DNA from: Pseudoxanthomonas helianthi
Lineage (GTDB): Bacteria > Pseudomonadota > Gammaproteobacteria > Xanthomonadales > Xanthomonadaceae
Assembly (NCBI RefSeq): GCF_017939625.1
Contig: NZ_JAGKTC010000002.1
Span: forward strand, 611,592 to 675,591
Direction of reading: 5' to 3'
Length of the DNA: 64,000 bases
Shown here one piece after another: positions 28,708-37,552 of this stretch. A program made the translations under genes and the position numbers. The notes under the pieces were generated by a model. That model made no database searches and was not told where the DNA came from. It saw only the letters and a program-made list of their open reading frames with translations. The number at the start of each line of letters is the position of its first letter. Position 1 is the first letter of the stretch.

Positions 28708-28806
28708 GTAGGAGCGCACTTCAGTGCGCGACCGTACCAATGGGGCTGCATGGTCAATTCTTCAGCGCAGGAGGGCTTCCGGTCGCGCACTGAAGTGCGC
28801 TCCTAC
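28708..28806. repeat. GTAGGAGCGCACTTCAG inverted repeat, copy 4
   Basis: Perfect 27-base arms at 28708-28734 and 28780-28806, beginning GTAGGAGCGCACTTCAGTGC, with a 45-base centre. It is related to the GTGGGAGCGAC family but pairs CACTTCAGTG in place of GACCTTGGTC, changing both arms together. A TCATTCCCGC-like half (GCCATTCCCGCATAGGCG) precedes it near 28663. Confidence 0.85.
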
Positions 28807-29026
28807 AAAAGCATTTCGCGCGGAGGTGCGGGTCGTTCTTCCTGCTCGTGCAAGAAATGCTTTTGGGGGTAGGCCCTGTGCGCCGCCCCTGCCTGGGGAT
28901 TGCCGCCAGCTTTCCTGCTGCAGGTGGGGTTTCACACAGCAACGGCGACAGTTGCCGGGACATCGGTTCACCTCCCATCCGGCTAGGCTATTGCCCGCCA
29001 TCCTTGGCTCGTCCAGACTTCCGTCC
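28807..29026. other. Gap between the leuS-side repeat and lptE
   Basis: No gene is supported here. An 11-base inverted pair, AAAAGCATTTC (28807-28817) and GAAATGCTTTT (28854-28864), surrounds a 36-base centre; AAGCATTT matches the inner edge of the GTGGGAGCGAC family, so this may be a further degenerate half. The rest should hold any lptE promoter, but I cannot place -35 and -10 boxes. Confidence 0.5.
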
Positions 29027-29602
29027 ATGAATCGAACCCCGTTGCCGCGCCTTCTCGCCGTTGCCGCGCTGGTCGCCAGCCTGTCCGCCTGCGGCTTCCA
29101 CCTGCGCAATGCCCTGCAACTGCCGCCGGACCTGGGTCCCGTTCGCGTGGTCTCGGTGGACAAGTACAGCCCGCTGGCCGATTCGCTGAAGCGTTCTCTG
29201 GACCAGGTCGAGGGCGCGGTCGAAGTCAGTACCGCCAATGCGGCCGAGGCCATTGCCAGCGGCGTGGATCCGACCACCGCGGGCGCGAACGAAGGCGTCG
29301 CCGTACTCGACATCCTCGCCGAGCGCTGGGGCGACACGCCGATCGCGGTGGACCAGTTCGGCCGCTCGCAGGAATTCACCCTGCGCTACGCCACCGTGTT
29401 CGTGTTGCGTGGGCCCGACGGCAAGGAAGTGGTGCCGCAACAGGCGATCGAACTGACCCGCGATTACCTGTCGGTTCCGGGGGGCTCGATCGGCACGGAA
29501 AGCGAACGCGAATTGCTGGTGAAGGAATTGCGCCGCGAAATGAGCGCGGCGATCCTGCGCCGCATCGACGGCGCGCTGAGCGCGCACGGTCGTCGCCAGT
29601 AG
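29027..29602 (+). CDS. lptE: LPS-assembly lipoprotein LptE
   Basis: 191-residue outer-membrane lipoprotein that plugs the LptD barrel during lipopolysaccharide export. The signal has lipobox LSAC with Cys22, and CGFHLRNALQLPPDLGPVRV right after it is the usual LptE opening (CGFxLR). RYATVFVLRGPDGKEVV, IELTRDYLSVPGG and ELRREMSAAILRRI follow. The start at 29027 gives the signal peptide; an upstream in-frame ATG at 28724 runs through a repeat and is rejected. It lies between leuS and holA, as in E. coli. Confidence 0.95.
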   Translation: MNRTPLPRLLAVAALVASLSACGFHLRNALQLPPDLGPVRVVSVDKYSPLADSLKRSLDQVEGAVEVSTANAAEAIASGVDPTTAGANEGVAVLDILAERWGDTPIAVDQFGRSQEFTLRYATVFVLRGPDGKEVVPQQAIELTRDYLSVPGGSIGTESERELLVKELRREMSAAILRRIDGALSAHGRRQ

Positions 29603-29619
29603 GCGTCGGCAGACCTCAG

Positions 29620-30654
29620 GTGGAACTCACGCCGGAACGGCTGATCGCGCAATGCGCCAGCGGCGAACTGCTGCCGGCCTACCTGATCGCCGGCCCGGAA
29701 ATGCTGCGCGTGCTCGAGGCCGCCGATGCGGTGCGTGCGCAGGCAAGGGCACAGGGCGTGGCCGAACGCGAAGTGTTCGACGCCGACGGCCGCGATTTCG
29801 ATTGGGGCCAGCTCGACGCCAGCTTCCATGCACCCAGCCTGTTCAGCGCGCGGCGCCTGGTCGAAGTGCGCCTGCCCTCGGGCAAGCCGGGCAAGGAAGG
29901 CGCGGAAGTGATCGCCGCGTTCTGCGCCAATCCGCCGGCCGACGTGGTGCTGCTGATCACCGCGGGCGAATGGAGCAAGTCGCACCACGGCAAGTGGACC
30001 GACGCCATTTCCCGCATCGGCGTCGTCGCCATCGCCTGGGCGGTCAAGCCGCACGAGCTGTCCGGGTGGATCGAAACCCGCCTGCGTTCGAAGGGCGTGC
30101 GCGCCGACCGCGATGCGGTGCAGGCGCTGGCCGAACGGGTCGAAGGCAACCTGCTGGCCGCGGCGCAGGAAATCGACAAGCTCGCCCTGTTGGCGCAGGG
30201 GGAAACCCTGAGCGTGGATGCGATGGAAGCGCTGGTCGCCGATGCCGCGCGTTTCGATATCTTCCGCCTGACCGACGCCATGCTGGCCGGGCAGGGCGCC
30301 TTGGCCGCGCGCATGCTGGCCGGACTACGCGCCGAAGGCGACCAGGTCGCCGGCCTGATGCCGATGCTGGTGCGCGAACTGCTGCGCACGGCCGCGCTGG
30401 CGCGCGCGCAGGCGCGCGGCGCCAACCTCGCCGCCGAGATGAAGTCGCAGGGCATCTGGGAAAGCAAGCAGGCGCCGTTCAAGCGCGCGCTGCAGCGCCA
30501 CGCCAACCCGGCGCGTTGGGATCGCTTCGTCGCGGAAGCTTCGCGCATCGATCGCGCCGCCAAGGGGCGCGGCGATGGCGATCCCTGGGTGATGCTCGAG
30601 CGCTTGCTGCTGGCGGTCGCCGACGCGAAAGGCGTGAAGTTGCTGGCAGCCTGA
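29620..30654 (+). CDS. holA: DNA polymerase III subunit delta
   Basis: 344-residue clamp-loader wrench subunit that opens the beta clamp. It begins at GTG 29620 (MELTPERLIAQC), 17 bases after lptE. Family marks: YLIAGPEMLRVLEAADAVR, the SLFSARRLVEVRLP beta-interaction segment with exposed Leu-Phe, the SGWIETRLRSKG and VEGNLLAAAQEIDKLALL helices, and the C-terminal collar with RDQ-like helices ending in LLLAVADAKGVKLLAA. Length matches E. coli HolA (343). Confidence 0.95.
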   Translation: MELTPERLIAQCASGELLPAYLIAGPEMLRVLEAADAVRAQARAQGVAEREVFDADGRDFDWGQLDASFHAPSLFSARRLVEVRLPSGKPGKEGAEVIAAFCANPPADVVLLITAGEWSKSHHGKWTDAISRIGVVAIAWAVKPHELSGWIETRLRSKGVRADRDAVQALAERVEGNLLAAAQEIDKLALLAQGETLSVDAMEALVADAARFDIFRLTDAMLAGQGALAARMLAGLRAEGDQVAGLMPMLVRELLRTAALARAQARGANLAAEMKSQGIWESKQAPFKRALQRHANPARWDRFVAEASRIDRAAKGRGDGDPWVMLERLLLAVADAKGVKLLAA

Positions 30655-30658
30655 GCCT

Positions 30659-30772
30659 TTCGTCCCCTTTGCAAAAGGGGGCGGCGCCCGCGCGCGGGGC
30701 GACGGGGATTTGTGTGGCTCGCCAGAAGCAAATCCCCCTCAATCCCCTTTTTCAAAGGGGAGATCGCGGCTA
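30659..30772. repeat. CCCCTTTGCAAAAGGGG repeat inside the holA-nadD operon
   Basis: Two short hairpins, CCCCTTTGCAAAAGGGG (30664-30680) and CCCCTTTTTCAAAGGGG (30734-30750), flank a GC-rich core. GGGGATTTG (30714-30722) and CAAATCCCC (30729-30737) also pair, so several foldings compete. It lies between two genes of a conserved operon on the same strand. No T-tract follows, so it may stabilise or space the mRNA rather than end it. Confidence 0.7.
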
Positions 30773-30802
30773 TGTTCTCCTGATCGCTACGCGGATTATC
30801 GA

Positions 30803-31465
30803 ATGCTCCACCTCTACTACGGCGGCACCTTCGATCCGTTCCACAACGGCCACCTGGCCATCGCCCGATCGGCGCGCGATGAACTGGGCGTGGAAGTGCG
30901 GCTGATGCCGGCGGCCGATCCGCCGCACCGCGCACCGCCGGGCGCGACCGCAACGCAGCGCGCGAAGATGCTCGACCTCGCGGCCGCCGCCGAAACCGGA
31001 CTGGTCGTCGACCGTCGCGAGTTGCGTCGCGCCGAGCGCGATCCCGACAGCCGTTCGTGGACCATCGACACCTTGCGCGAACTGCGCGCGGAGTTTGGCG
31101 ACCAGGCGCGCATCGCCCTGCTGGTCGGCGCCGACAGTTTCATCGGCCTGCCGACCTGGCGCGAATGGCGGTCGCTGTTCGCACTGGCCCACTTCGTGGT
31201 CGCCGAACGTCCGGGCAGCCCACTCGACGGGGAACTGCCCGATGCGCTGGCTGAGGCCGTGCGGGAACGCTGGGCGGCGACCCCGGCCGAATTGGAAGCC
31301 ACGCCGATCGGCCGGGTCTACCGGCTCCGCCAGCCCTTGCACCCCGAATCGGCCACCGATATCCGCCACCGCATCGCTACCGGCGAACCGTGGCGGGAGC
31401 TGGTGCCCCCGGCCGTGGCCCGGTTCATTGCGATGAACGGCTTGTACCGGCGTCCGGCGCTATAA
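30803..31465 (+). CDS. nadD: Nicotinate-nucleotide adenylyltransferase
   Basis: 220-residue enzyme that joins ATP and nicotinate mononucleotide to deamido-NAD. GGTFDPFHNGHL at residues 7-18 carries the HxGH motif (14-17); SATDIRHRI near residue 188 is the SxTxxR-like C-terminal motif; LVGADSFIGLPTWREW follows family pattern. The ATG at 30803 starts the conserved sequence; an earlier ATG at 30710 reads through the repeat and is rejected. It is placed between holA and rsfS as in most gammaproteobacteria. Confidence 0.96.
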   Translation: MLHLYYGGTFDPFHNGHLAIARSARDELGVEVRLMPAADPPHRAPPGATATQRAKMLDLAAAAETGLVVDRRELRRAERDPDSRSWTIDTLRELRAEFGDQARIALLVGADSFIGLPTWREWRSLFALAHFVVAERPGSPLDGELPDALAEAVRERWAATPAELEATPIGRVYRLRQPLHPESATDIRHRIATGEPWRELVPPAVARFIAMNGLYRRPAL

Positions 31466-31466
31466 T
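31461..31466 (+). promoter_or_regulatory. TATAAT at the nadD stop, possible rsfS promoter
   Basis: A perfect TATAAT overlaps the nadD stop codon, 30 bases before the rsfS TTG start. The hexamer 17 bases upstream is CGGCTT, a poor -35, so the match may be chance. If real, rsfS-rlmH could be transcribed separately from nadD. Confidence 0.25.
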
Positions 31467-31495
31467 TCGTCCCGTTTCCCCACCCGATCACGCCT

Positions 31496-31915
31496 TTGTC
31501 CAGCCAAGCGCAAGTCATCAAGACCCGTCTCCCGAACCCGCCGCCGGCCACGCCGGTCCTGCTTGCCAGCGTGCACGCCGCGGTCGAAGAACTGAAGGCC
31601 AAGGACGTCGTCGAGATCGACGTGCGCGGCAAGTCCAGCGTCGCGGATTTCCTCGTCATCGCCTCGGGCACCTCGACCCGCCACGTCAAGTCGATCGCCG
31701 ACGAAGTGGTCAAGTTCGCCAAGAAGCTCGACGTCATGCCGCTGGGCGTTGAAGGCGAGCGCGAAGCCGAATGGGTGCTGGTCGACCTCGGCGACGTGAT
31801 CGTCCACGTGATGCTGCCGCGCGTGCGCGAGTTCTACGCGCTGGAGCGGCTGTGGACGGTCGGCGACCAGGCGCCGGAAGAGGTTTCCGAAACGGCGGAC
31901 GAAAGCCGGCTGTAA
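31496..31915 (+). CDS. rsfS: Ribosomal silencing factor RsfS
   Basis: 139-residue protein that binds uL14 and blocks joining of ribosomal subunits when nutrients are short. The core [40 protein letters not shown] and [28 protein letters not shown] is almost diagnostic. The start is TTG at 31496: it yields an N-terminus ([13 protein letters not shown]) that fits Xanthomonad relatives, and no ATG lies near. It is placed after nadD and before rlmH. Confidence 0.94.
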   Translation: MSSQAQVIKTRLPNPPPATPVLLASVHAAVEELKAKDVVEIDVRGKSSVADFLVIASGTSTRHVKSIADEVVKFAKKLDVMPLGVEGEREAEWVLVDLGDVIVHVMLPRVREFYALERLWTVGDQAPEEVSETADESRL

Positions 31916-31942
31916 TCCTTTGCCGGCACAAGGGATGCCCGG

Positions 31943-32413
31943 ATGAAGGCACGCCTGATCGCCACCGGCGAACGCGCACCGGCCTGGGTGGCGCAGGGTT
32001 TCGCCGAGTACCAGAAACGCTTGTCGCACTGGCTGCCGTTCGAGCTGGTCGAAGTCGAGCCCGGCCTGCGCGGCAAGGGTCGCGATCCTCGCCGCGCGAT
32101 GGAAGACGAAGGCAAGCGCGTGCTGGCGGCGATCCCCAAGGGCGCGCACGTGGTCGCGCTGGAAGTCACCGGCAAATCGCATACGTCGGAACAACTCGCG
32201 CAGCGGCTGGAGCACTGGCGCGGACAGGGCCGCGACCTGGCCTTCCTGATCGGCGGTCCCGAGGGTCATGCGCCCGAGGTGCTCGCGGCGGCGAACGAGA
32301 CTTGGTCGCTGGGTCCGTTGACCCTGCCGCACATGCTGGCGCGGCTGGTCGTCGCCGAGCAGCTCTACCGCGCCGCCGCGCTGCTGGCGAATCATCCCTA
32401 CCATCGCGCCTGA
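31943..32413 (+). CDS. rlmH: 23S rRNA pseudouridine-1915 N3-methyltransferase
   Basis: 156-residue SPOUT methyltransferase that methylates pseudouridine 1915 in helix 69 of 23S rRNA. MKARLIATGERAPAWV starts the protein; the knotted SAM site is visible as LIGGPEGHAPEVL and SLGPLTLPHMLARLVVAEQLYRA, and the end HPYHRA is typical. Size matches E. coli RlmH (155). It is the last gene of the leuS-rlmH cluster; a repeat follows its stop. Confidence 0.97.
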   Translation: MKARLIATGERAPAWVAQGFAEYQKRLSHWLPFELVEVEPGLRGKGRDPRRAMEDEGKRVLAAIPKGAHVVALEVTGKSHTSEQLAQRLEHWRGQGRDLAFLIGGPEGHAPEVLAAANETWSLGPLTLPHMLARLVVAEQLYRAAALLANHPYHRA

Positions 32414-32433
32414 GCCCAGCCATGGAAGACGTT

Positions 32434-32508
32434 GTGGGAGCGACGTAAGTCGCGAATCGCTTTTCCGCATTGCGGGAAAAAAGCATCGCGACTTACGTCG
32501 CTCCCCAC
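32434..32508. repeat. GTGGGAGCGAC inverted repeat, copy 5
   Basis: Left arm 32434-32455 (GTGGGAGCGACGTAAGTCGC at its start) pairs with 32486-32508; one extra C in the right arm (CTCCCCAC) is the only interruption. The inner part has a second stem, TTTTCCGCATTGCGGGAAAA. Between 32521 and about 32592 a more degenerate copy of the copy-4 type (GGGGCGCCCTTCAGGGCACG) follows. Together they fill the spacer between rlmH and the convergent TonB-like gene. Confidence 0.8.
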
Positions 32509-32640
32509 GATGTTTCGTCTCGCAGGGGCGCCCTTCAGGGCACGACCGGATTCGTGCGAAAAGCGTCGCGCCCGGAAGGGGGGGTCCTCCGGCCCATATG
32601 CGCCATCCTCGCGGACGGCGCGCATGGCATGGATGCGGCG

Positions 32641-33306
32641 TTATTGCAGTGAAAACACGATCGGCACCAGCCCGTAGGCCTGCACGGCTTGCCCATCCTT
32701 CATCGCCGGCTGGAAATGCCACCGTTTCAGCACATATTGCAGGGCGCTCCGGTCGAGATTGCGGTTGCCGCTGCTGGTCTGCACCACTACCTCCAATGGC
32801 GTGCCATCGACATCCACCAGTACCTTCAGTATCACCGTGCCCTGGACCCCTGCACGCAGTTCGTTGCGCGGGTAGGGCGGAGGTGGGGCCTCGCCATAGC
32901 CGAGCGTAGCCACCGTGATGGGCCCGCTCACGGTTGGTCCGGAAATCGGGCCTGGACCGGGGTCCGCGGATGCCTCGATGTCAACGGGGCGCGCGTCGTT
33001 GTCGGTGATGGCCCGCTGGTCGTCGACCGGGTCTATCGGTTTGGGTGTATCGATTTTCTTCGGCGTCTCGGTCTGCTTCCGCGTGTCCACGGGAACCGTA
33101 ATGGGATCCTTCGGCTTTTCCTTTTCTTTCTCTATCCAGCGAAAGGTCGGATTCTGCGGCTTGGCTACCTGCCGCACTTGCGGCGCCGTCATGGGGATCA
33201 ACAGCAAGAGCAGAGCCAGCGCATGCAGCGCGATGGCCGTGGCATAACCGAGGATGCGTGAAACATCGATACGGTTGTCGGAACCGTAGGGCAGCGTGCG
33301 AACCAT
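32641..33306 (-). CDS. TonB-like energy transducer
   Basis: 221 residues with the TonB plan: one N-terminal membrane helix (YATAIALHALALLLLLIPM), a periplasmic linker rich in Pro, Lys and Glu (EKEKEKPKDPITVPVDTRKQ), and a C-terminal TonB domain (about 145-221: PPPPYPRNELRAGVQGTVIL, VVVQTSSGNRNLDRSALQYVLKRWHFQPA). It would couple the ExbBD proton gradient to outer-membrane receptors; exbB and exbD are not in the window. The ATG at 33306 has GGAGGTG ideally placed. The linker region is only about 53-62% GC. The receptor gene lies upstream on the same strand, and a Fur-like site lies between them. Confidence 0.92.
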   Translation of the reverse strand: MVRTLPYGSDNRIDVSRILGYATAIALHALALLLLLIPMTAPQVRQVAKPQNPTFRWIEKEKEKPKDPITVPVDTRKQTETPKKIDTPKPIDPVDDQRAITDNDARPVDIEASADPGPGPISGPTVSGPITVATLGYGEAPPPPYPRNELRAGVQGTVILKVLVDVDGTPLEVVVQTSSGNRNLDRSALQYVLKRWHFQPAMKDGQAVQAYGLVPIVFSLQ

Positions 33307-33399
33307 GATCCACCTCCATAGCAAGGATATGCAGAGGGAACAACGCACCAGCGCGGGTTTCGGGGTTGGCCGGCCCGGCCTCGCCTACTGTCTACTCCC

Positions 33400-33419
33400 A
33401 ATGAGAACGGTTCGCAACT
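33400..33419 (-). promoter_or_regulatory. Fur-box-like operator before the TonB-like gene
   Basis: AATGAGAACGGTTCGCAACT is an imperfect inverted repeat, AATGAGAA against TTCGCAAC, close to the Fur consensus half-sites AATGAGAA and TTCTCATT. It lies 94 bases before the ATG at 33306. It fits iron-repressed expression of a TonB gene, but the right half is a poor match. Confidence 0.45.
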
Positions 33420-33443
33420 AATCCTTGGTCTAAGGCCGGGCAA

Positions 33444-33477
33444 ACAAAAACCCGGCCCCGCGGTGGACGGGGCCGGG
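33444..33477 (-). terminator. Rho-independent terminator of the TonB-dependent receptor gene
   Basis: Read on the minus strand, the stem CCCGGCCCCG / CGGGGCCGGG (33451-33477) is followed at once by five T (A-run 33446-33450 on the plus strand). It lies about 43 bases after the receptor stop at 33520 and just ahead of the Fur-like site of the next gene. Confidence 0.9.
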
Positions 33478-33519
33478 CTTCGCCGCTTTGGAGAGAGTAG
33501 AGAAGCGGCGAAAACTTGC

Positions 33520-36327
33520 TTACTTGAAGGTGTACTTGACCCCGAGGGTGAAGTAGCGACCCATCGCGCCGCTGAAGTCCAGCGGGTTGTAGTTGAGCGC
33601 GCCGTAGGTGACCGGATCGAGCGGGGCGATGCGGTCGCCGACGTTCTGCACCGAACCGAACACCGCCAGCGACTCGGTCGCCTTCCAGTTCGCCGACAGG
33701 TCCACCGTGGTGAACGACGGGATCTTGCAGCCGCTGGGTGCGTCCTCCCCGTTGGCGAACGTCGCGCCGCAACCTTCGCCGCTGGAATACGGCACGGTGT
33801 TGTCGAAGCTGCTGCGGTAGTTGGCCACGCCGCTCACGCTCCAGTCGCCGATGTCCCAGGTGGCGCCGAAGTTGATGCGGTCCTTGGGCGTGCCAATGCA
33901 GTTGGTCACGTTGCAGTTGTCGTGGGTGCCCTCGATTTCGACGACGTCGCCCTCGATGTCGATGGCGTAGCGTTCGATGTGGCTCCACTGCAGGTCCAGG
34001 GTCAGCTTGCCGGCGCTGTCCATGTCGAAGACCTGGCGGGCATCCAGGTCGATGCCTTCCACCGTGGTCGAATTGGCATTGATGTAATCGGTGTACACCG
34101 CCAGCGGCGTGCCGCTGTCCGGAACGCCGGGCACGTCGTCGTCGGCGCGGATCACGTTGCCCGCGGCCAGCGCCTGCTCGTAGCTCTGGGTAGTGATTTC
34201 GTCCTCGCGCTTGATCTTCCACGCGTCGAGGGTCAGCGTGGTCGTCGCGGTGGGCTGCAGCACCACGCCGACCGAGTAGCTCTTCGACGTCTCGGGGTCG
34301 AGGTCGGGGTTCGGGCGGTTGATGAAGGCAACGCCGGTGGGGCAGTTGGTCGGAGTCGGTTCGATGCCGCAGCGCACCGGATCGGCGACGTTGGCGAAGC
34401 CGACCGAGGAACCCGCGGTTTCGGCCGCGTTCGGCGCACGGAAGCCTTCGGCGTAGGTGCCGCGCAGGGCGATCCAGTCGGCCGGCTTCCATTTGATGCC
34501 GAGTTTCGGCGTCAGCGAGGTTTCGCCTTCGCGATAGCTGTCCATGCGCACCGCGCCGGACAACTCCAGCGACTTCAACACCGGTGCGGTCAGCTCCGCG
34601 TAGGCCGAAGTGACGGTTTCCTCGCCGCTGTAGGCCGAATAGCCCAGGCCGATGATGTTGCCTTCTTCGGTGAAGCTGACCGGCTGCAGCTCCGCGCGCA
34701 GTCGCCGCCACTCGCCGCCCAGCGCCAGGCCCACGGGGCCGCCGGGCAGTTCGCCGAAGGTGCGCGAGATGCTGGCGTCGACCACGTCCATCGTGGTGTT
34801 CGCGCGGGCGCTGATCGTCGGCGAGATGTAGTTGTACAGCTCGGGGGAGTTCATGCCGGCATTGGTGCCCAGCCGCCACCAGCCGACCGGGCTCGTGTCG
34901 CCGGCGGTCAGCACCTCGCGCACGCGGTCGTAGCGCAGGAAGCCGGTGCGCTTCTGGTCCAGTTGGGTCTGCGAATGCAGATAGCCCACGTCGTAATCCC
35001 ACTCGCCGGCGGCGCCCTTGACCCCGACCAGGAAGCGGAAGAAGTTGTTGTCGGTTTCGGTATGGCGCGGGCCCACGTCGAACGCCGCGTAGCGCAGGCG
35101 CGCATCCTGTCCGGTCGGGTTGTCCGGATGGTTCGCGCCGAGCACGACCGCGCCGGGACCGCTGCTGGCGTTCACCGCACCGGCCAACGGCGAGCCCCAT
35201 GCGCCCGACACGCCGCTGGGCGTATTGGTGAAGGCGCTGTTCTTCTTGCCGTAGGCGAGTTCGGTGTACAGCTCGGCGTTGTCGTTCAGGGCGAAGGTGC
35301 CGCGCGAATAGAAGTTCAGGTACTTCTGTTCGGGTTGCAGGCTGGTGAATTGCGCGCTGTCCCAGACGCAGCCGCCGCCGGAATCGGTCTGGTTCGCGTT
35401 CGAGAACTGGGCGCAGTCCTCGGCCGTGCCGAGGGATCGCCAGTCGCCGGGGCCGTACTCGATCGTGCCGACCGGCGAATTCTGCGCCGATGTGCCGAAG
35501 TTGTAGCCCACCAGTCCGCCGAACGAAGTGTTGTCGTAACCCCAGCGCGAGATGTCGCCGGTGCCGATCCACTTGCGGTCCTTGCGGTCGCGGACGAAGA
35601 TCTCGTCGCTCTTGCCCGCCTCGACGGTGAAGAAGAAGTTCGCCCCGTCCTCGCTCAGGTTGCCCGCGCCCCAGGTCAGAGAGGCCTTGCTCTCGTTGCC
35701 GTCGCCTTCTTCCGACATGCCGTACGACGCGGTGGCCACCGCGCCTTCGAAGTCGTTGCGCAGGATGATGTTGACCACGCCGGCGATGGCGTCGGAGCCG
35801 TAGATCGCCGAAGCGCCGTCCTTCAGGACTTCCACGCGTTCCACCGCTTCCAGCGGGATGATGCTCAGGTCGGTGAACACCTTCTGGCCGTCGTCGGCCA
35901 TGCCGTACGGTGCGATGCGGCGGCCGTTGACCAGCACCAGCGTGTTGCCGGCGCCGAGGCCGCGCAGCGAAACGCCCGAGGCGCCCGAGGCGAATCCGGC
36001 GCCGAAGCTCTTCGGCACCGAACCGGAACCGTCGACGGTCAGGGTCTGCAGGTATTCGCCGATGGTCTTCTTGCCGGTACGGTCGATTTCCTCGCGCTGG
36101 ATGGTCTGCACCGGCGAGGCGGTTTCGGTCTCGGTGCGCAGGATGCGCGAACCGGTCACGGTGATCTTGTCCAGCTCGGTGGTTTGCTGCGGAGTGGCAG
36201 GGGTTTCGGGCGCCTGTTGCGCGAGGATCGCCTGCGGCGCGGCCAACGCCAGCATCGCGAGCGTGGTGGCAAGATGCAGTCGCGTCCGCCGAAGCTTGCG
36301 ATGGCCATGGAAGGAAGAAGTCGCCAC
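33520..36327 (-). CDS. TonB-dependent outer-membrane receptor
   Basis: 935-residue receptor: a signal peptide (LHLATTLAMLALAAPQAILAQ), a TonB box (DKITVTGSR, about 53-61), a plug domain with the family run LVLVNGRRIAPYG, VERVEVLKDGASAIYGSDAI and GVVNIIL, and a 22-strand barrel with many alternating aromatic positions ending FTLGVKYTFK. The large TonB-receptor set of Xanthomonads often imports plant or peptide-derived compounds; this type (DGASAIYGSDAIAGVVN) is common and its ligand cannot be read from sequence. A strong terminator and a TonB-like gene follow. Confidence 0.93.
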   Translation of the reverse strand: MATSSFHGHRKLRRTRLHLATTLAMLALAAPQAILAQQAPETPATPQQTTELDKITVTGSRILRTETETASPVQTIQREEIDRTGKKTIGEYLQTLTVDGSGSVPKSFGAGFASGASGVSLRGLGAGNTLVLVNGRRIAPYGMADDGQKVFTDLSIIPLEAVERVEVLKDGASAIYGSDAIAGVVNIILRNDFEGAVATASYGMSEEGDGNESKASLTWGAGNLSEDGANFFFTVEAGKSDEIFVRDRKDRKWIGTGDISRWGYDNTSFGGLVGYNFGTSAQNSPVGTIEYGPGDWRSLGTAEDCAQFSNANQTDSGGGCVWDSAQFTSLQPEQKYLNFYSRGTFALNDNAELYTELAYGKKNSAFTNTPSGVSGAWGSPLAGAVNASSGPGAVVLGANHPDNPTGQDARLRYAAFDVGPRHTETDNNFFRFLVGVKGAAGEWDYDVGYLHSQTQLDQKRTGFLRYDRVREVLTAGDTSPVGWWRLGTNAGMNSPELYNYISPTISARANTTMDVVDASISRTFGELPGGPVGLALGGEWRRLRAELQPVSFTEEGNIIGLGYSAYSGEETVTSAYAELTAPVLKSLELSGAVRMDSYREGETSLTPKLGIKWKPADWIALRGTYAEGFRAPNAAETAGSSVGFANVADPVRCGIEPTPTNCPTGVAFINRPNPDLDPETSKSYSVGVVLQPTATTTLTLDAWKIKREDEITTQSYEQALAAGNVIRADDDVPGVPDSGTPLAVYTDYINANSTTVEGIDLDARQVFDMDSAGKLTLDLQWSHIERYAIDIEGDVVEIEGTHDNCNVTNCIGTPKDRINFGATWDIGDWSVSGVANYRSSFDNTVPYSSGEGCGATFANGEDAPSGCKIPSFTTVDLSANWKATESLAVFGSVQNVGDRIAPLDPVTYGALNYNPLDFSGAMGRYFTLGVKYTFK

Positions 36328-36659
36328 GATGGTCTCCCGGTTTGCGTCAATGAAGAAGAGGAAGGATTCGGTGAACCCTTCGGAAATTCTCCGTTCGCGC
36401 CGTGTGGAAGACCGGTGACTGCGCAGTCAGCGATGTGAGCGACCCGGCGATGTGCGGCAGGTCGCGCGGTGCAAATTCCCCTGTCGCAATGCTCTTGCGG
36501 GGTCGGGTTCGTGATTGACGAATTTGAACGGAATGTGATTTCGTGATGTGCGACTGAACGAGATGCGCGCATTCGACGGTGCCCCAAACCCTGCGTGCAG
36601 CAGCCGAAAACGAAAACAGGGCCGAAGCCCTGTTTTCGTCGCGGACGAATCGCCAATGG
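36328..36659. other. Receptor upstream region and terminator of the SIMPL gene
   Basis: 332 bases without a gene. 36610-36637 is a perfect 11-base-pair hairpin (CGAAAACAGGG / CCCTGTTTTCG) followed on the minus strand by TTTTC, a likely terminator for the SIMPL gene at 36660-37400. A 12-base palindrome, GACTGCGCAGTC, is at 36417-36428. The receptor promoter should be here, but I could not assign -35/-10 boxes. Confidence 0.6.
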
Positions 36660-37400
36660 TTACTTGCCCAGTTCGAACACCACGTCCAGGCTGACCGAGA
36701 GGGTGGTTTCGCCCGGCGACACCGAAGTCTCCTTGGCCATGCCGGCGTCGGCGGCCATCGCCCGCATCATCGGCATCGGCGGGGGGAAGCCGCCGTTGCC
36801 GCCTTCGTTGATGCTGACGATGCGGCGCACGCGCAGGCCCAGCGCCTTGGCGTAGGTTTCGGCGCGCGCCTGGGCCTTCTTCAGCGCGGCCAGGCGGGCC
36901 TCGTCTCGGACCGGCTCGGGCTGGTCGATTTCGAAGCTGGGGCCGTTGATCTGGTTGGCGCCGACCGCGGCCAGTGCATCCAGCACCTTGCCGAGCCGGG
37001 TCAGGTCGCGCACCTTCAGGTTGACCGTGTTGTTGGCCTGGTAGCCGGTGATCTGCGGGGCCTGGTTCTCGGCGTACTTGTATTGCGGGAACAGGTTGAT
37101 GCCGCTGGTCTGGATGTCCTTCTCGGCGATCCCGGCGGCGCGAATCGCGGCCATCACCTTGTCCATCTGCTCGGCGTTCTGGCGCATCGCCGCGTTGCCG
37201 TCGGCGGCCTGGGTGACCACGCCGGCCGAGATGGTCGCCACGTCGGGCACGCGCTTGGCCTCGGCCTGGGCCGACACGTTGAGCAGGGTGCCGTCTCCGG
37301 GAATGGCGTAGCCGGGAGCGGTCTGGGCGCAGCTGGTCATCACGGGGACTCCGAGGGCGAGGGACAGGGCGAGCAGGGAACGGGATAGGACATGGCGCAT
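36660..37400 (-). CDS. SIMPL-domain (DUF541) lipoprotein
   Basis: 246 residues with a lipoprotein-type signal ([17 protein letters not shown], Cys24), then a SIMPL/DUF541 domain: [69 protein letters not shown] and a C-terminal strand [19 protein letters not shown]. Relatives include E. coli YggE, linked to oxidative-stress resistance; the molecular role is unknown. It is single-gene, with its own terminator. Confidence 0.9.
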   Translation of the reverse strand: MRHVLSRSLLALSLALGVPVMTSCAQTAPGYAIPGDGTLLNVSAQAEAKRVPDVATISAGVVTQAADGNAAMRQNAEQMDKVMAAIRAAGIAEKDIQTSGINLFPQYKYAENQAPQITGYQANNTVNLKVRDLTRLGKVLDALAAVGANQINGPSFEIDQPEPVRDEARLAALKKAQARAETYAKALGLRVRRIVSINEGGNGGFPPPMPMMRAMAADAGMAKETSVSPGETTLSVSLDVVFELGK

Positions 37401-37552
37401 GGTTTCCTCCTTGGTGGGCGCGGCACGGGTGCCGACGATACGCGAACGGGACGGTTCGGGCGTATGAACGCGCTGTGAGCCGGGCCGGGGTTCGGCGTTC
37501 CCGGCCCGGGTTTGCGGCCATTCAGTCAGGTGACGCGGGTTATCCTTCTCCG

